Source of the DNA: Chloroflexota bacterium
GTDB taxonomy: Bacteria > Chloroflexota > Anaerolineae > UBA4142
Length of the DNA: 39,285 nt
Reading direction: 5' to 3'
Assembly (NCBI GenBank): GCA_023381515.1
Contig: JAMCQI010000080.1
Coordinates: forward strand, 1-39,285
The notes below the pieces were generated by a model. It had not been told where the DNA came from. It did no database searches and saw nothing but the letters and a program-made list of their open reading frames with translations. Positions 30,646 to 38,459 of this stretch are shown here, in pieces. Each line of letters opens with the position of its first letter. Within the stretch, counting starts at the first letter, position 1. Made by a program: the position numbers and the translations under genes.

Positions 30646-30700
30646 AGTTAAGCAAACTTGTCACCAGAATCAATGCTGAGGAAATTGATGGATATAGGCA
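30646..30700. repeat. Diverged copy of a dispersed short repeat
   Basis: AAACTTGTCACCAGAATCAA (30653-30672) and the following GCTGAGGAAATTGATGGATA are about 70% identical to 32991-33045. It lies in the gap 30584-30769, which holds no gene. Confidence 0.45.
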
Positions 30701-30769
30701 GACCTGTAAAAGCGGCGGAAAAGCGAACTGGTCAGTTGCAGCAGGATTGCGAACGCAACCGCGCGGCTA

Positions 30770-31423
30770 TCAAGCCGCGGCCTGACTCGTCAGCGCGGTT
30801 TGTCGCAGCAGCCAGACCATACCGCCCGCCGCCACCGCGAAGGGCAGAATGGTTCCGGTCGCAATAATGACTGCAGCAACGGGAGATTCGTAGTCGACTG
30901 GGACGTTTATGGCTACTAAAGCGAACGCCAGCGTTGGCACCCAGCCTGCAATGCATAGGATAACCCACCACACGGCACGCGGCACACGCCTGCGTAACAC
31001 GAACCATTGGCACACGGCGAGCAAGATGGCGCCAGCCGGGATCGTGAGCGGTCCGATCAAGGCAGAGTCAATATCGGGAGGAAAGCTCCACCTGAACAGG
31101 CCCTCGAGGAACATGGCGATACCCGTGGCGAGGATCCACCCGGCCGAGTGCTCTAGATATTTGCGGAGGAGCAGCCACTGCGCAAATCCCATCCCCAGTC
31201 CGACGAACAGCATCGAGGCCCCCATGGCATCGGCCGTAAGGATCATCGCCTGCTCGGTGGGTGTTCCCGGGACTGGGGCAGTGACACCTAAAAGGGCGAC
31301 TAGGGTTAGGTTTACGGGAAAAGCAAAGACAGGACCAACCAATGCTCCGACGCCAGTAGCGAGGACCCAGAGGAACCCGAATTTCCACCCGGGAGAAGGC
31401 GGCTGAACAGCAGCAGTGGACAT
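30770..31423 (-). CDS. Integral membrane protein of unknown function
   Basis: 217 aa with six or seven membrane helices, for example FLWVLATGVGALVGPVFAF, ASMLFVGLGMGFAQWLLLRK, LTIPAGAILLAVCQWFVLRR, WWVILCIAGWVPTLAFALVA and AVIIATGTILPFAVAAGGM. The repeated QW-(L/F)-(L/V)-L-R-(K/R) at the ends of two helices suggests an internal duplication. I cannot assign a family beyond that. Start ATG 31423 with the strong AAAGGAGGT upstream, and a promoter at 31495-31522. It is monocistronic. Confidence 0.75.
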   Translation of the reverse strand: MSTAAVQPPSPGWKFGFLWVLATGVGALVGPVFAFPVNLTLVALLGVTAPVPGTPTEQAMILTADAMGASMLFVGLGMGFAQWLLLRKYLEHSAGWILATGIAMFLEGLFRWSFPPDIDSALIGPLTIPAGAILLAVCQWFVLRRRVPRAVWWVILCIAGWVPTLAFALVAINVPVDYESPVAAVIIATGTILPFAVAAGGMVWLLRQTALTSQAAA

Positions 31424-31494
31424 CGCAACCTCCTTTTGCAGAGAACGCCAAGCGCGGCGTGGAGTGTTGCCCGTTCGAAACGAGGTGCAATTCA

Positions 31495-31522
31495 ATTGTA
31501 CATCACGTGGGCTGATTTGCAA
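31495..31522 (-). promoter_or_regulatory. Promoter of the membrane protein gene
   Basis: Minus strand TTGCAA (31522-31517), 16-bp spacer, TACAAT (31500-31495). Confidence 0.5.
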
Positions 31523-31624
31523 GCGGCACGGCTCTCAGCGGTCGCCGGCGTTGGCCGCGGCGTCCAAAGTGCCGCCCGGATAAGCTGGCCGGGTTAGTGC
31601 CGCTACCGATCCAAGCGGTTTCCG

Positions 31625-31653
31625 TGGGCAAGCCATCAAGCTTGCCCATTTTT
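31625..31653 (+). terminator. Perfect intrinsic terminator without an obvious gene
   Basis: TGGGCAAGC (31625-31633) pairs perfectly with GCTTGCCCA (31640-31648) around CATCAA, followed by TTTTT. It is a textbook plus-strand terminator, but no plus-strand gene ends before it; the stretch 31424-31624 holds only the divergent promoter. A small RNA or a lost gene may end here. Confidence 0.75.
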
Positions 31654-31749
31654 GTTCCGCTGTGTTTGGTCTCCACCATTGGAATTGGGCCCCACGACGT
31701 TATATTACACAGCAAGCTATTCCTTTACGGACCATGTAGGAGAATAACG

Positions 31750-32889
31750 ATGAAAGGTAGCGCCGACGACCGCAGAATATGGGTTGAATGCGCCGTTTTA
31801 GCCGGCGTGTCTGCTATGGTGGCTGTGCTCATGCACACGCTTTTCGCTCGTTAGAGCCCCGAGCCCCTTCCCAAGGATCAATCCGTCGACACATCCACCG
31901 CATCCTGGGACAAGCCCAAGCCCGAGGAAAAGGCCCAGGCCGAACCTATACGCCAGACACTCGATCAAGCCACCGCCCAGGTCAAGTCACCGGAGAGAGC
32001 TAGCCGGGTGGCTGAACGGCTTGAAGAATTGGCGAGGAACACCACCACCGGCCAAGTCGAACAAGCCAAGCCGCCCGAGAAGCCTGGCAAGGTTAGCGAA
32101 AAGGTCGCAGAATCAAGCCGGCGAGTTGATCAGGCGGCCACAGGTGCGCCGCCGGGGGAGAACACCGCCGAGGGGATTGCTCAGGTGGCCAAAGAGATCA
32201 CTACCAGCCCGGGCCGCAAAAAAGCCGCCCTGGCAGAGGCCACCCAAGAGGCGCTCAATCCTGAGCAGGAGGGCGTGCCGAACGTCAAGCATCCCAACCA
32301 GCGAGAATACCTACGTCAGGCCGTGCTTCATCGCATGAAGCCCTTCGACGCTCTGGATGCCCGGTTATTCCTGGCCGTTAACCGCCTGCCGCGTAACCGC
32401 TGGCTGAACGGGGTCTTTTCCTTTTTCACGGTTATCTTCAAAGCCGGCATGGGCTGGTATGCGATCATGGCCCTGGCCATCTTGGTCAATCCTCGTAGAG
32501 GTATACGGGCGGTACGCGATACGATCCTGCCGCTCTCCCTCACCTCGTCACTGGTCGAATAGCGCATCAAGACATTCTTCCGGCGCCGCAGGCCGTTTAT
32601 TGCATCCATTCAAGCCATCGTTATCGGCAAAAAGCCCGGTACCTGGTCTTTCCCTTCGGGGCATTCGGCCTCAGCCTTCGCCGGCGCCGAGTTGCTCTCA
32701 CGGGATTTTCCCGGCCAGCGCCCATTTCTCTTCCTGGTGGCTACGCTCGTTGCCTTTTCGCGCATTTACCTGGGGGATCACTACCGCGGCGATGTGATCT
32801 CGGGGGTGTCCTCCGGCATCGCCATCGCCGAAATGATCCGGCGGGCGCAGCGGGTGCTCGTGCCCGACACAGGCATGGATATGAGTTAG
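31750..32889 (+). pseudogene. PAP2-family phosphatase gene with two in-frame TAG codons
   Basis: From ATG 31750 (AGGAG 8 bp upstream) one frame runs 380 codons without shift, interrupted only by TAG at 31852-31854 (codon 35) and TAG at 32560-32562 (codon 271). The N-terminus has a membrane helix (VECAVLAGVSAMVAVLMHTL). A 150-residue polar, coiled-coil-like region and then membrane helices follow. All three PAP2 motifs are intact: RIKTFFRRRRPF (K-x6-RP) just after the second TAG, SFPSGHSAS, and SRIYLGDHYRGDVISG. Homologs often have VEY or VEx before PIKTFFRRRRP, so the second TAG may be a changed Tyr codon. It would be a membrane lipid phosphatase if read through. The gap behind it (32890-33227) has no gene. 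Confidence 0.8.
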
Positions 32890-32979
32890 GTACGGGGAAT
32901 TCGCCCGAACGGGTGGACCGAATACCCCATGTTAGAATCCGCATGGCGGTGAGGCTTAGCGGGAGAAAAGCTCGGCTGG

Positions 32980-33045
32980 GAGGTTCAGGAAACTCGTCAT
33001 CAAAATCAATGCTCAAGAGGTCGGTGGATAGAGAAGGACTTGTGA
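32980..33045. repeat. Dispersed short repeat
   Basis: GAGGTTCAGGAAACTCGTC (32980-32998) matches 22487-22505 at 18 of 19 positions and the core of the 130-bp direct repeats at 22822-22839 and 25342-25359 (G-TTCRGGARACTCGTC). The following 45 bp resemble 30664-30700. Confidence 0.6.
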
Positions 33046-33227
33046 AGGTGCTGGGATTAGCGGTCCTCGAAACGTATGCTGTTCAGAGGGTTTAGGGTGA
33101 CTGTTCGAAGTTTGGTGAAAGTATCCCTTAGCCGCAGGATGTTGTATCAGCAAGCGGGCGCAATTCCTGCATCTGGGCACGAGTACGAGTTTCACTAATC
33201 TCTGAATGGTCACGACCGAGGAGATTC

Positions 33228-33256
33228 TTGACAGGCGCGGGGTCTAGTCATAGAAT
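33228..33256 (+). promoter_or_regulatory. Promoter of the WD40 gene
   Basis: TTGACA (33228-33233), 17-bp spacer, TAGAAT (33251-33256). It gives a leader of about 110 nt before ATG 33372. Confidence 0.75.
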
Positions 33257-33371
33257 GAGGGTGTACGGTTGCCGTTGACCCATTGGTGGTGAAGAGTGCT
33301 CCCCGCAGAGTCAGTGCCAGCTAGCTGGCGAGTCCGCGGAGAGCTTTTTGCTTTTCTAAGGAGGCGCAAGG

Positions 33372-34571
33372 ATGCGCACTTCCTTGTCCCCTGTAGTAGG
33401 CCCCCGATTTTTCCTGTTCCTCCACGAGCCTGCCAGGCACTCGTTAAGGCCACACGCACGTGCGGTACAACTCGCTGTTTTTTTGTTCTCGAGAGCGGTG
33501 AACCACGATTGCTCCGTACTCTTGGTATTGGGCATGTTTGTGGCCGGGTGTGCGCCCGGGGCCAGCGCGCCCATCGCGACGGTCGCCTCCTCGCCGAAGA
33601 CGATCCCTGTTCCCACTCTGACAACTCTACCGACTGCCAGTGTTACGCCGAACGCCCCCATTGCGCCGGGGAATGCCGTTCGGCTTCGAGAGATAGCCAG
33701 CTGGCACAGCGCGGAGGACTCGCCGTTCTCGCACGTGCGATGGTCGCCCGATGGCCGGATGCTTGCTCTGGTGCAACAGAACAGAAAAGCGATTCTGTGG
33801 GAGGTGCCGACATGGCGCGAGGCGTACACTCTGAGCGGAGTCGCGTCGCCGGTGGCTTTCTCACCGGATAGCGGGTTGCTGGCCGCGGGGGTGGAGAATA
33901 ATGCCGTCAAATTGTGGGAGGTGTCGACCGGAAAGGAGCGGAGAACTCTAGAAGGGCACTCTAGTGCAGTGCGAAGCGTCGCCTTTTCGCCGGATGGCCG
34001 CTTGCTGTTTGCGGGGTCGACCTACGGCCCGCAAAAGCTCTGGCAGGTGGCGACAGGACAAGAAGCGGGCAACCTGGATTATCTCGTGAGCGGCGTCGTG
34101 ACAAGCGCCGCATTCTCACAGGATGGAGGACTCCTCGCGCTAGGCACCGGGAGTTCGCGCGGCCAAGGGGTCGAAATCTGGGACGTTGTGAGCCTACAGC
34201 GAGTGCGCATTCTGCCCAAAACCATGTCCGATGATATCCGGACCGTCGCCTTCTCGCCCGACGGACGGCTTGTCGCTTCGGGATCGTCATTCGGCAACGT
34301 CGAGTTGTGGCAAGTGGCGAGTGGGCGCAAACTGAGCACGCTCTCGGTTGCCGGAAGTTCGATCGAGAGCGTCGCTTTTTCTCCGGACGGGCGACTGCTG
34401 GCTCTGGCTGCCTCGGATGGGGGAATCAAGCTTTTGGATAGCGCGAGCGGCCGGGAACTGCACTCTCTTGCTGAGAACGCGCCGGCCAGCGGTGTTGCCT
34501 TTTCGCCCGACGGACGATTTCTGGCGACAACTTTGGACAGGACGGTCAAGGTATGGGGCCTCCCGCCTTGA
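33372..34571 (+). CDS. WD40 beta-propeller lipoprotein
   Basis: 399 aa. From ATG 33372 (strong AAGGAGG upstream) an unusually long n-region of about 45 residues leads to a hydrophobic core and lipobox, SVLLVLGMFVAGC, with the lipidated Cys at 60; GTG 33498 would give a more normal signal peptide. A Pro/Thr linker follows, then seven WD-type repeats, each with the VAFSPDGRLLA core (for example VRSVAFSPDGRLLFAGS, IRTVAFSPDGRLVASGS, SGVAFSPDGRFLATT), enough for one closed seven-bladed propeller. It is likely an extracellular scaffold. The SARP/AAA regulator gene follows. Confidence 0.88.
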   Translation: MRTSLSPVVGPRFFLFLHEPARHSLRPHARAVQLAVFLFSRAVNHDCSVLLVLGMFVAGCAPGASAPIATVASSPKTIPVPTLTTLPTASVTPNAPIAPGNAVRLREIASWHSAEDSPFSHVRWSPDGRMLALVQQNRKAILWEVPTWREAYTLSGVASPVAFSPDSGLLAAGVENNAVKLWEVSTGKERRTLEGHSSAVRSVAFSPDGRLLFAGSTYGPQKLWQVATGQEAGNLDYLVSGVVTSAAFSQDGGLLALGTGSSRGQGVEIWDVVSLQRVRILPKTMSDDIRTVAFSPDGRLVASGSSFGNVELWQVASGRKLSTLSVAGSSIESVAFSPDGRLLALAASDGGIKLLDSASGRELHSLAENAPASGVAFSPDGRFLATTLDRTVKVWGLPP

Positions 34572-34659
34572 TCCGCATAGAGCGTTTACTTTTTCCCGGG
34601 AGACGCAACGATGCGCCCGTCACCGCCCACCTCCGTCCTGTTATTCGATTCAGGAGGAA

Positions 34660-34718
34660 AGCACCTGTCGTTTGACGCAACGCCATCTTGGGCGGAGCGT
34701 AGACGATAGGTGCTTTTT
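34660..34718 (+). promoter_or_regulatory. Leader hairpin with T-run (attenuator- or terminator-like), copy 2
   Basis: The left arm AGCACCTGTCGTTTGACGC (34660-34678) pairs with GCGTAGACGATAGGTGCT (34697-34714), 14-15 pairs with small mismatches, followed by TTTTT (34714-34718). Its first 19 nt from 34661 are identical to 20902-20920. It lies 89 bp after the WD40 stop and ends 10 nt before the next start codon, so it can act as terminator of the WD40 transcript, attenuator of the regulator, or both. I see no clear promoter between the two genes. Confidence 0.65.
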
Positions 34719-34727
34719 GCTTGTGCC

Positions 34728-37700
34728 ATGCTGCAAGTTTCGCTCTTGGGCGAATTCTCTCTCAGCCGCGACGGTTCGCCCGTCGCCGACCTCGATACAC
34801 CGCGTCTTCAATCGCTTTTTGCGTTTCTGATCCTACACAGGAATGTTCCCCAATCCCGTGCGCAGCTCGCCTTCCTATTCTGGCCGGACACAACCGAAGC
34901 TCAAGCCCGAACCAACCTGCGCAACCTGCTGCACCAATTGCGCTACGCTCTACCCGAGGCGGACTCGTTTCTCGATGCAAGGGTCCAGACGGTACAGTGG
35001 CGATCAAGTGCTCCGTTCACCCTGGATGTGGCCGACTTTGAGGCTGCCCTCGTTCGAGCAGAGCAGTCACAGAGTTCGGGCGATTCCACTGCCCTCCGAC
35101 GGGCGTTGGAGCACGCCGTCGCCTTCTACAAGGGGGACTTGATACCTAGTTGTTACGATGACTGGATCATTCCCCGGCGTGAAGGATTGCGCCAGGCATA
35201 TCTCGACGCGCTGGAACGGCTCGTGCGTATCCAGGAGGAGCAGTCCGATTCTGCGGGGGCTATTCGGACGGCTGAGCTCATCCTAAGACAAGATCCGTTG
35301 CGCGAAGCCGCCTATCGCCTCCTCATTCGCCTTCACGCCTCAAGTGGTGACCGGGCCGCCGCGCTTCGCGCGTTTCATACCTGCGCGACCGTTTTGAGAC
35401 ATGAGCTTGACGTAGGGCCCAGCCCCGAAACCCGCGAGGCCTATGAGCAGTTGCTGGGCGCCGAATCTCGATCGCACTCGGCGGTACCGGCTACATCCGA
35501 CATTTGCCCCTTGGTCGGTCGCGAACAAGAGTGGTCTCTTTTGCTTCAATCCTGGCGGGCCATGACGGGAGGGCAAGTGCCACATGTCGTCATGCTGAGC
35601 GGAGTGGCGGGCATAGGCAAGACGAGACTGCTAGAAGATCTGCTCCAGTGGGCGACTCGCCATAGCATAACGAGCGCCAGTGCCCGTTGCTATTCAGCTG
35701 AGGGTGATCTGGCCTTTGCGCCGGTCACCGGTTGGCTGCGTGCTCTTCCCCCAGTTCCCCTTGACGATGTCTGGCTGACCGAAGTCGCCCGGCTGTTTCC
35801 GGAGGTGTTGGTTCAACGGCCAGACCTTCCCCGGCCGGTGTCGCTAACCGAAGCCTGGCAGCGCCGGCGTCTTTTTGAAGCGTTGTCACACGCGGTCCTC
35901 GGTGCAGCCCAGCCGCTCCTGCTGACAGTCGACGACTTACAGTGGTGTGATCGCGATACACTGGAATGGCTGCACTTTATCATGCGCTTCGACAGACAAG
36001 CTCGCTTCCTGATCGTAGGCTCCTACCGGCCCGAAGAGATCGGAGTCCATCATCCCTTGGTGCCTTTCCTGCAGGTTCTCCGTCTTGAAGACGAGGTTGC
36101 CGAAGTAGACCTCCCGCCGCTTGACCAATCGGCGACGCAAACCCTTGCCTCGCTGATTGCCGGAGCAGAGATTAGTTCGGAAGCCGCGCAGCTTTTGTAC
36201 CAACAAACGGAAGGGAATCCCCTATTCGTTGTCGAAACCGTGCGCGCTGGTCTGGCGACGCGCGACTTGCGGTCGCGCAGGCTTCCTCATGATTCTTTGG
36301 GTGCTATCGCGAATCTCCCGCCGAAGGTGCAGTCGGTGCTGAGAGCACGCCTGGCACAACTCTCACCAGAATCGCGGGACCTGGCCGGTGTGGCAGCCAC
36401 GATCGGGCGAGAGTTCAGTTTCAAGCTTTTGGCGAAAGCGGGTGACTTGCAGGAGGATGCTCTGGTTCGCGGACTGGACGAGTTGTGGCAGCGGCGGATC
36501 GTGCGAGAGCATGGTGTAGACGGCTACGACTTTAGCCACGACAAACTCCGGGAGGTCGCCTACGGCGACCTGAGTGCGGCACGGCGGCGACTGCTGCACC
36601 GCCGCGTTGCCGAGGCCTTGGAGACGCTCCGGGCCGCCGATTTGGACCCGGTCGGCCGTCAGTTAGCAAGCCACTATGAGCATGCCGGCCTTCCCGAACA
36701 GGCAATTCCGTATTATCTGCGTGCGGCCGCGATCGCGCGTCAGGTCTTTGCCAACGAAGAGGCCATTGCCCTGCTGCGGAGAGGCCTGGCGCTCGCACAC
36801 GACGTCGCGCAGACCTCGGGCGCGCTCCCGGCCGAAATGGTCGTCCAACTTTGGGAGAGTCTCGGGGACGTTCTCGAGATCGGAGCACAGCATGACGAGG
36901 CCCTGCGAGCTTACCAGAACGCGCAAGCCATTGTCTCCCGCGACAACCGCATCACGCTCGCGCGCCTTGACCGCAAGTCGGCGGTAGTGCTGCGGGAGCG
37001 GAGACTGTATGCACAGGCACTCGAAGCCAGCCATCGCGCCGAGATTTCGCTGGGCGATCCGCCGGATGAAGTTTCGGCAGAATGGTGGGCAGAATGGATT
37101 GAAGTCCAGGTCGAACAAATCTGGGCGCACTATTGGTTGGCGCAGTGGCAGGAGATGGACACGCTGGTGCGCAAGCTGCAGCCCGTTGTTCGCATACGCG
37201 CCGGTGTTGCGAGTCGCAGCCGTTTCTTGATGGCTTGCATATTGATGTTCTTGAGGAGGGAACGTTACGCCGTCTCAGACGAGATGCTGGCCATTTCGTT
37301 TGAATCGGTGACCTTGAGCCGAGAATGGGGCAACCTCAAGAGCAGAACGGAATGCCAGTTTGAATACGGGTTCCTTAATCTTTGGCGGCGCAATCTCGAC
37401 GAGGCGGAGGTCAATTTGCGCGCCGCGCTAGAATTAGCCGATGCCTCCGGGCTCGCATCCATGCGGACCCTTGCGCTGACCTATCTGACGGTCTTGTGCC
37501 GCTTCCGTAGTCAGGCCGAGGAGGTCTCGAAATATGCGCAAAGAGCCCGGGAGGCTGCTCAAGCAGCCAACATGCCGGACTATGTTGCCGCCGCAAAGGC
37601 CAACGAGGCCTGGCTCGCCTGGCGCAAGCAGGATGTGCTGGCTGCGCAGCAACTGGGCGAGCAGGCTCTGACAACCTGGCAGCAATCTCCACTCGTGTAC

Positions 37701-37937
37701 CCCTTTCAGTGGCTCGCTCTCTGGCCGCTTCTTGCCGCGGCGATGGCGAGCAACGAAATTGGAAGAGCACTGGATTATGCACGAGGGCTGCTTGAGCTCA
37801 AGCAGCAGCGTCTGCCGGAAAAGCTGAGCACCCTGCTGGAGGCAGCCTTGCAGGCGTCCACGCAAGACAGGATCACCGTTGCGCACCCCCACTTGGACCG
37901 GGCCGGAGCCCTCGCTCGAGAGATGGGCTACCTATAG
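34728..37937 (+). CDS. SARP/BTAD-AAA-TPR transcriptional regulator
   Basis: 1069 aa. Residues 1-90 form an OmpR-like winged helix (LQVSLLGEFSLSRDGSPVAD; RLQSLFAFLILHRNVPQSRA; ARTNLRNLLHQLRYALPEAD). The BTAD domain follows to about residue 245 (AYRLLIRLHASSGDRAAALR; CATVLRHELDVGPSPETREA). A STAND/AAA ATPase begins with PLVGREQEW; Walker A GVAGIGKT is at 292-299 and Walker B LLLTVDDLQWCD at about 398-407. The rest is TPR-like helices. This is the AfsR/MalT-like large regulator class, activated by ligand and ATP. Start ATG 34728 (no clear ribosome site); GTG 34710 lies inside the hairpin. Targets are unknown. Confidence 0.92.
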   Translation: MLQVSLLGEFSLSRDGSPVADLDTPRLQSLFAFLILHRNVPQSRAQLAFLFWPDTTEAQARTNLRNLLHQLRYALPEADSFLDARVQTVQWRSSAPFTLDVADFEAALVRAEQSQSSGDSTALRRALEHAVAFYKGDLIPSCYDDWIIPRREGLRQAYLDALERLVRIQEEQSDSAGAIRTAELILRQDPLREAAYRLLIRLHASSGDRAAALRAFHTCATVLRHELDVGPSPETREAYEQLLGAESRSHSAVPATSDICPLVGREQEWSLLLQSWRAMTGGQVPHVVMLSGVAGIGKTRLLEDLLQWATRHSITSASARCYSAEGDLAFAPVTGWLRALPPVPLDDVWLTEVARLFPEVLVQRPDLPRPVSLTEAWQRRRLFEALSHAVLGAAQPLLLTVDDLQWCDRDTLEWLHFIMRFDRQARFLIVGSYRPEEIGVHHPLVPFLQVLRLEDEVAEVDLPPLDQSATQTLASLIAGAEISSEAAQLLYQQTEGNPLFVVETVRAGLATRDLRSRRLPHDSLGAIANLPPKVQSVLRARLAQLSPESRDLAGVAATIGREFSFKLLAKAGDLQEDALVRGLDELWQRRIVREHGVDGYDFSHDKLREVAYGDLSAARRRLLHRRVAEALETLRAADLDPVGRQLASHYEHAGLPEQAIPYYLRAAAIARQVFANEEAIALLRRGLALAHDVAQTSGALPAEMVVQLWESLGDVLEIGAQHDEALRAYQNAQAIVSRDNRITLARLDRKSAVVLRERRLYAQALEASHRAEISLGDPPDEVSAEWWAEWIEVQVEQIWAHYWLAQWQEMDTLVRKLQPVVRIRAGVASRSRFLMACILMFLRRERYAVSDEMLAISFESVTLSREWGNLKSRTECQFEYGFLNLWRRNLDEAEVNLRAALELADASGLASMRTLALTYLTVLCRFRSQAEEVSKYAQRAREAAQAANMPDYVAAAKANEAWLAWRKQDVLAAQQLGEQALTTWQQSPLVYPFQWLALWPLLAAAMASNEIGRALDYARGLLELKQQRLPEKLSTLLEAALQASTQDRITVAHPHLDRAGALAREMGYL

Positions 37938-38068
37938 CCAAACCCTGGGCCAATCGGCAAGCCCCAACTTCTCCATCGTTCATCAAACGCTTTGCAAACG
38001 CTCCGTGTGCTATGATGTCCCTGAATCGAGAGCGCTCGCGCCGCGCAACCTAGCCCAAGGAGTCAACT

Positions 38069-38425
38069 ATGAAGCTAAGAATGGATTCGGCCAATCCCTT
38101 CTGGTGGTTTTGGGTCATCACCTTGATCTTGATCGTTTGTGCGGTGGCTGGATGGACACCTGGGTACTATCTCGTCATGGCGGTTAGTGCCGTTCAGGTC
38201 ATTGTGTTTCTTTTCCGTTGCCGGAACGTTATGGCATTTCCATTCCAGGTCCGTTTTGTTTACTTGGCTGTGACGTTGATTGGACTGTGGGAGACGGGGC
38301 GGCTGCTTATCTACCTACTGCTTTTGCTGGGCACGGCGATGGTCGTTTTCTTTGGACGCTGCAGCATTTCGATGCTCCTCAAGCCAATGCCCTGGAATCG
38401 CAATCGGGCCCCGGCGCTCTATTGA
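38069..38425 (+). CDS. Small four-helix membrane protein, conserved
   Basis: 118 aa. Four helices: WWFWVITLILIVCAVAGW, YYLVMAVSAVQVIVFLF, VRFVYLAVTLIGLWETGRL and LIYLLLLLGTAMVVFFGR. The end CSISMLLKPMPWNRN is a pattern I recall from uncharacterised proteins of many phyla. Function unknown. Start ATG 38069 with AAGGAG upstream. An extended -10 (TGCTATGAT, 38008-38016) stands about 55 bp upstream and may be its promoter. The 131-bp gap before it holds nothing else. The next gene begins 34 bp after its stop. Confidence 0.8.
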   Translation: MKLRMDSANPFWWFWVITLILIVCAVAGWTPGYYLVMAVSAVQVIVFLFRCRNVMAFPFQVRFVYLAVTLIGLWETGRLLIYLLLLLGTAMVVFFGRCSISMLLKPMPWNRNRAPALY

Positions 38426-38459
38426 TGAGAACAGGGCGGCTCATCAAAGGAGGGAAACC

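Noticed and set aside
31750..32889. Genome-wide reading of TAG as an amino acid
   Set aside because: Many complete genes in the window end at TAG with normal family length, so TAG is a working stop codon.
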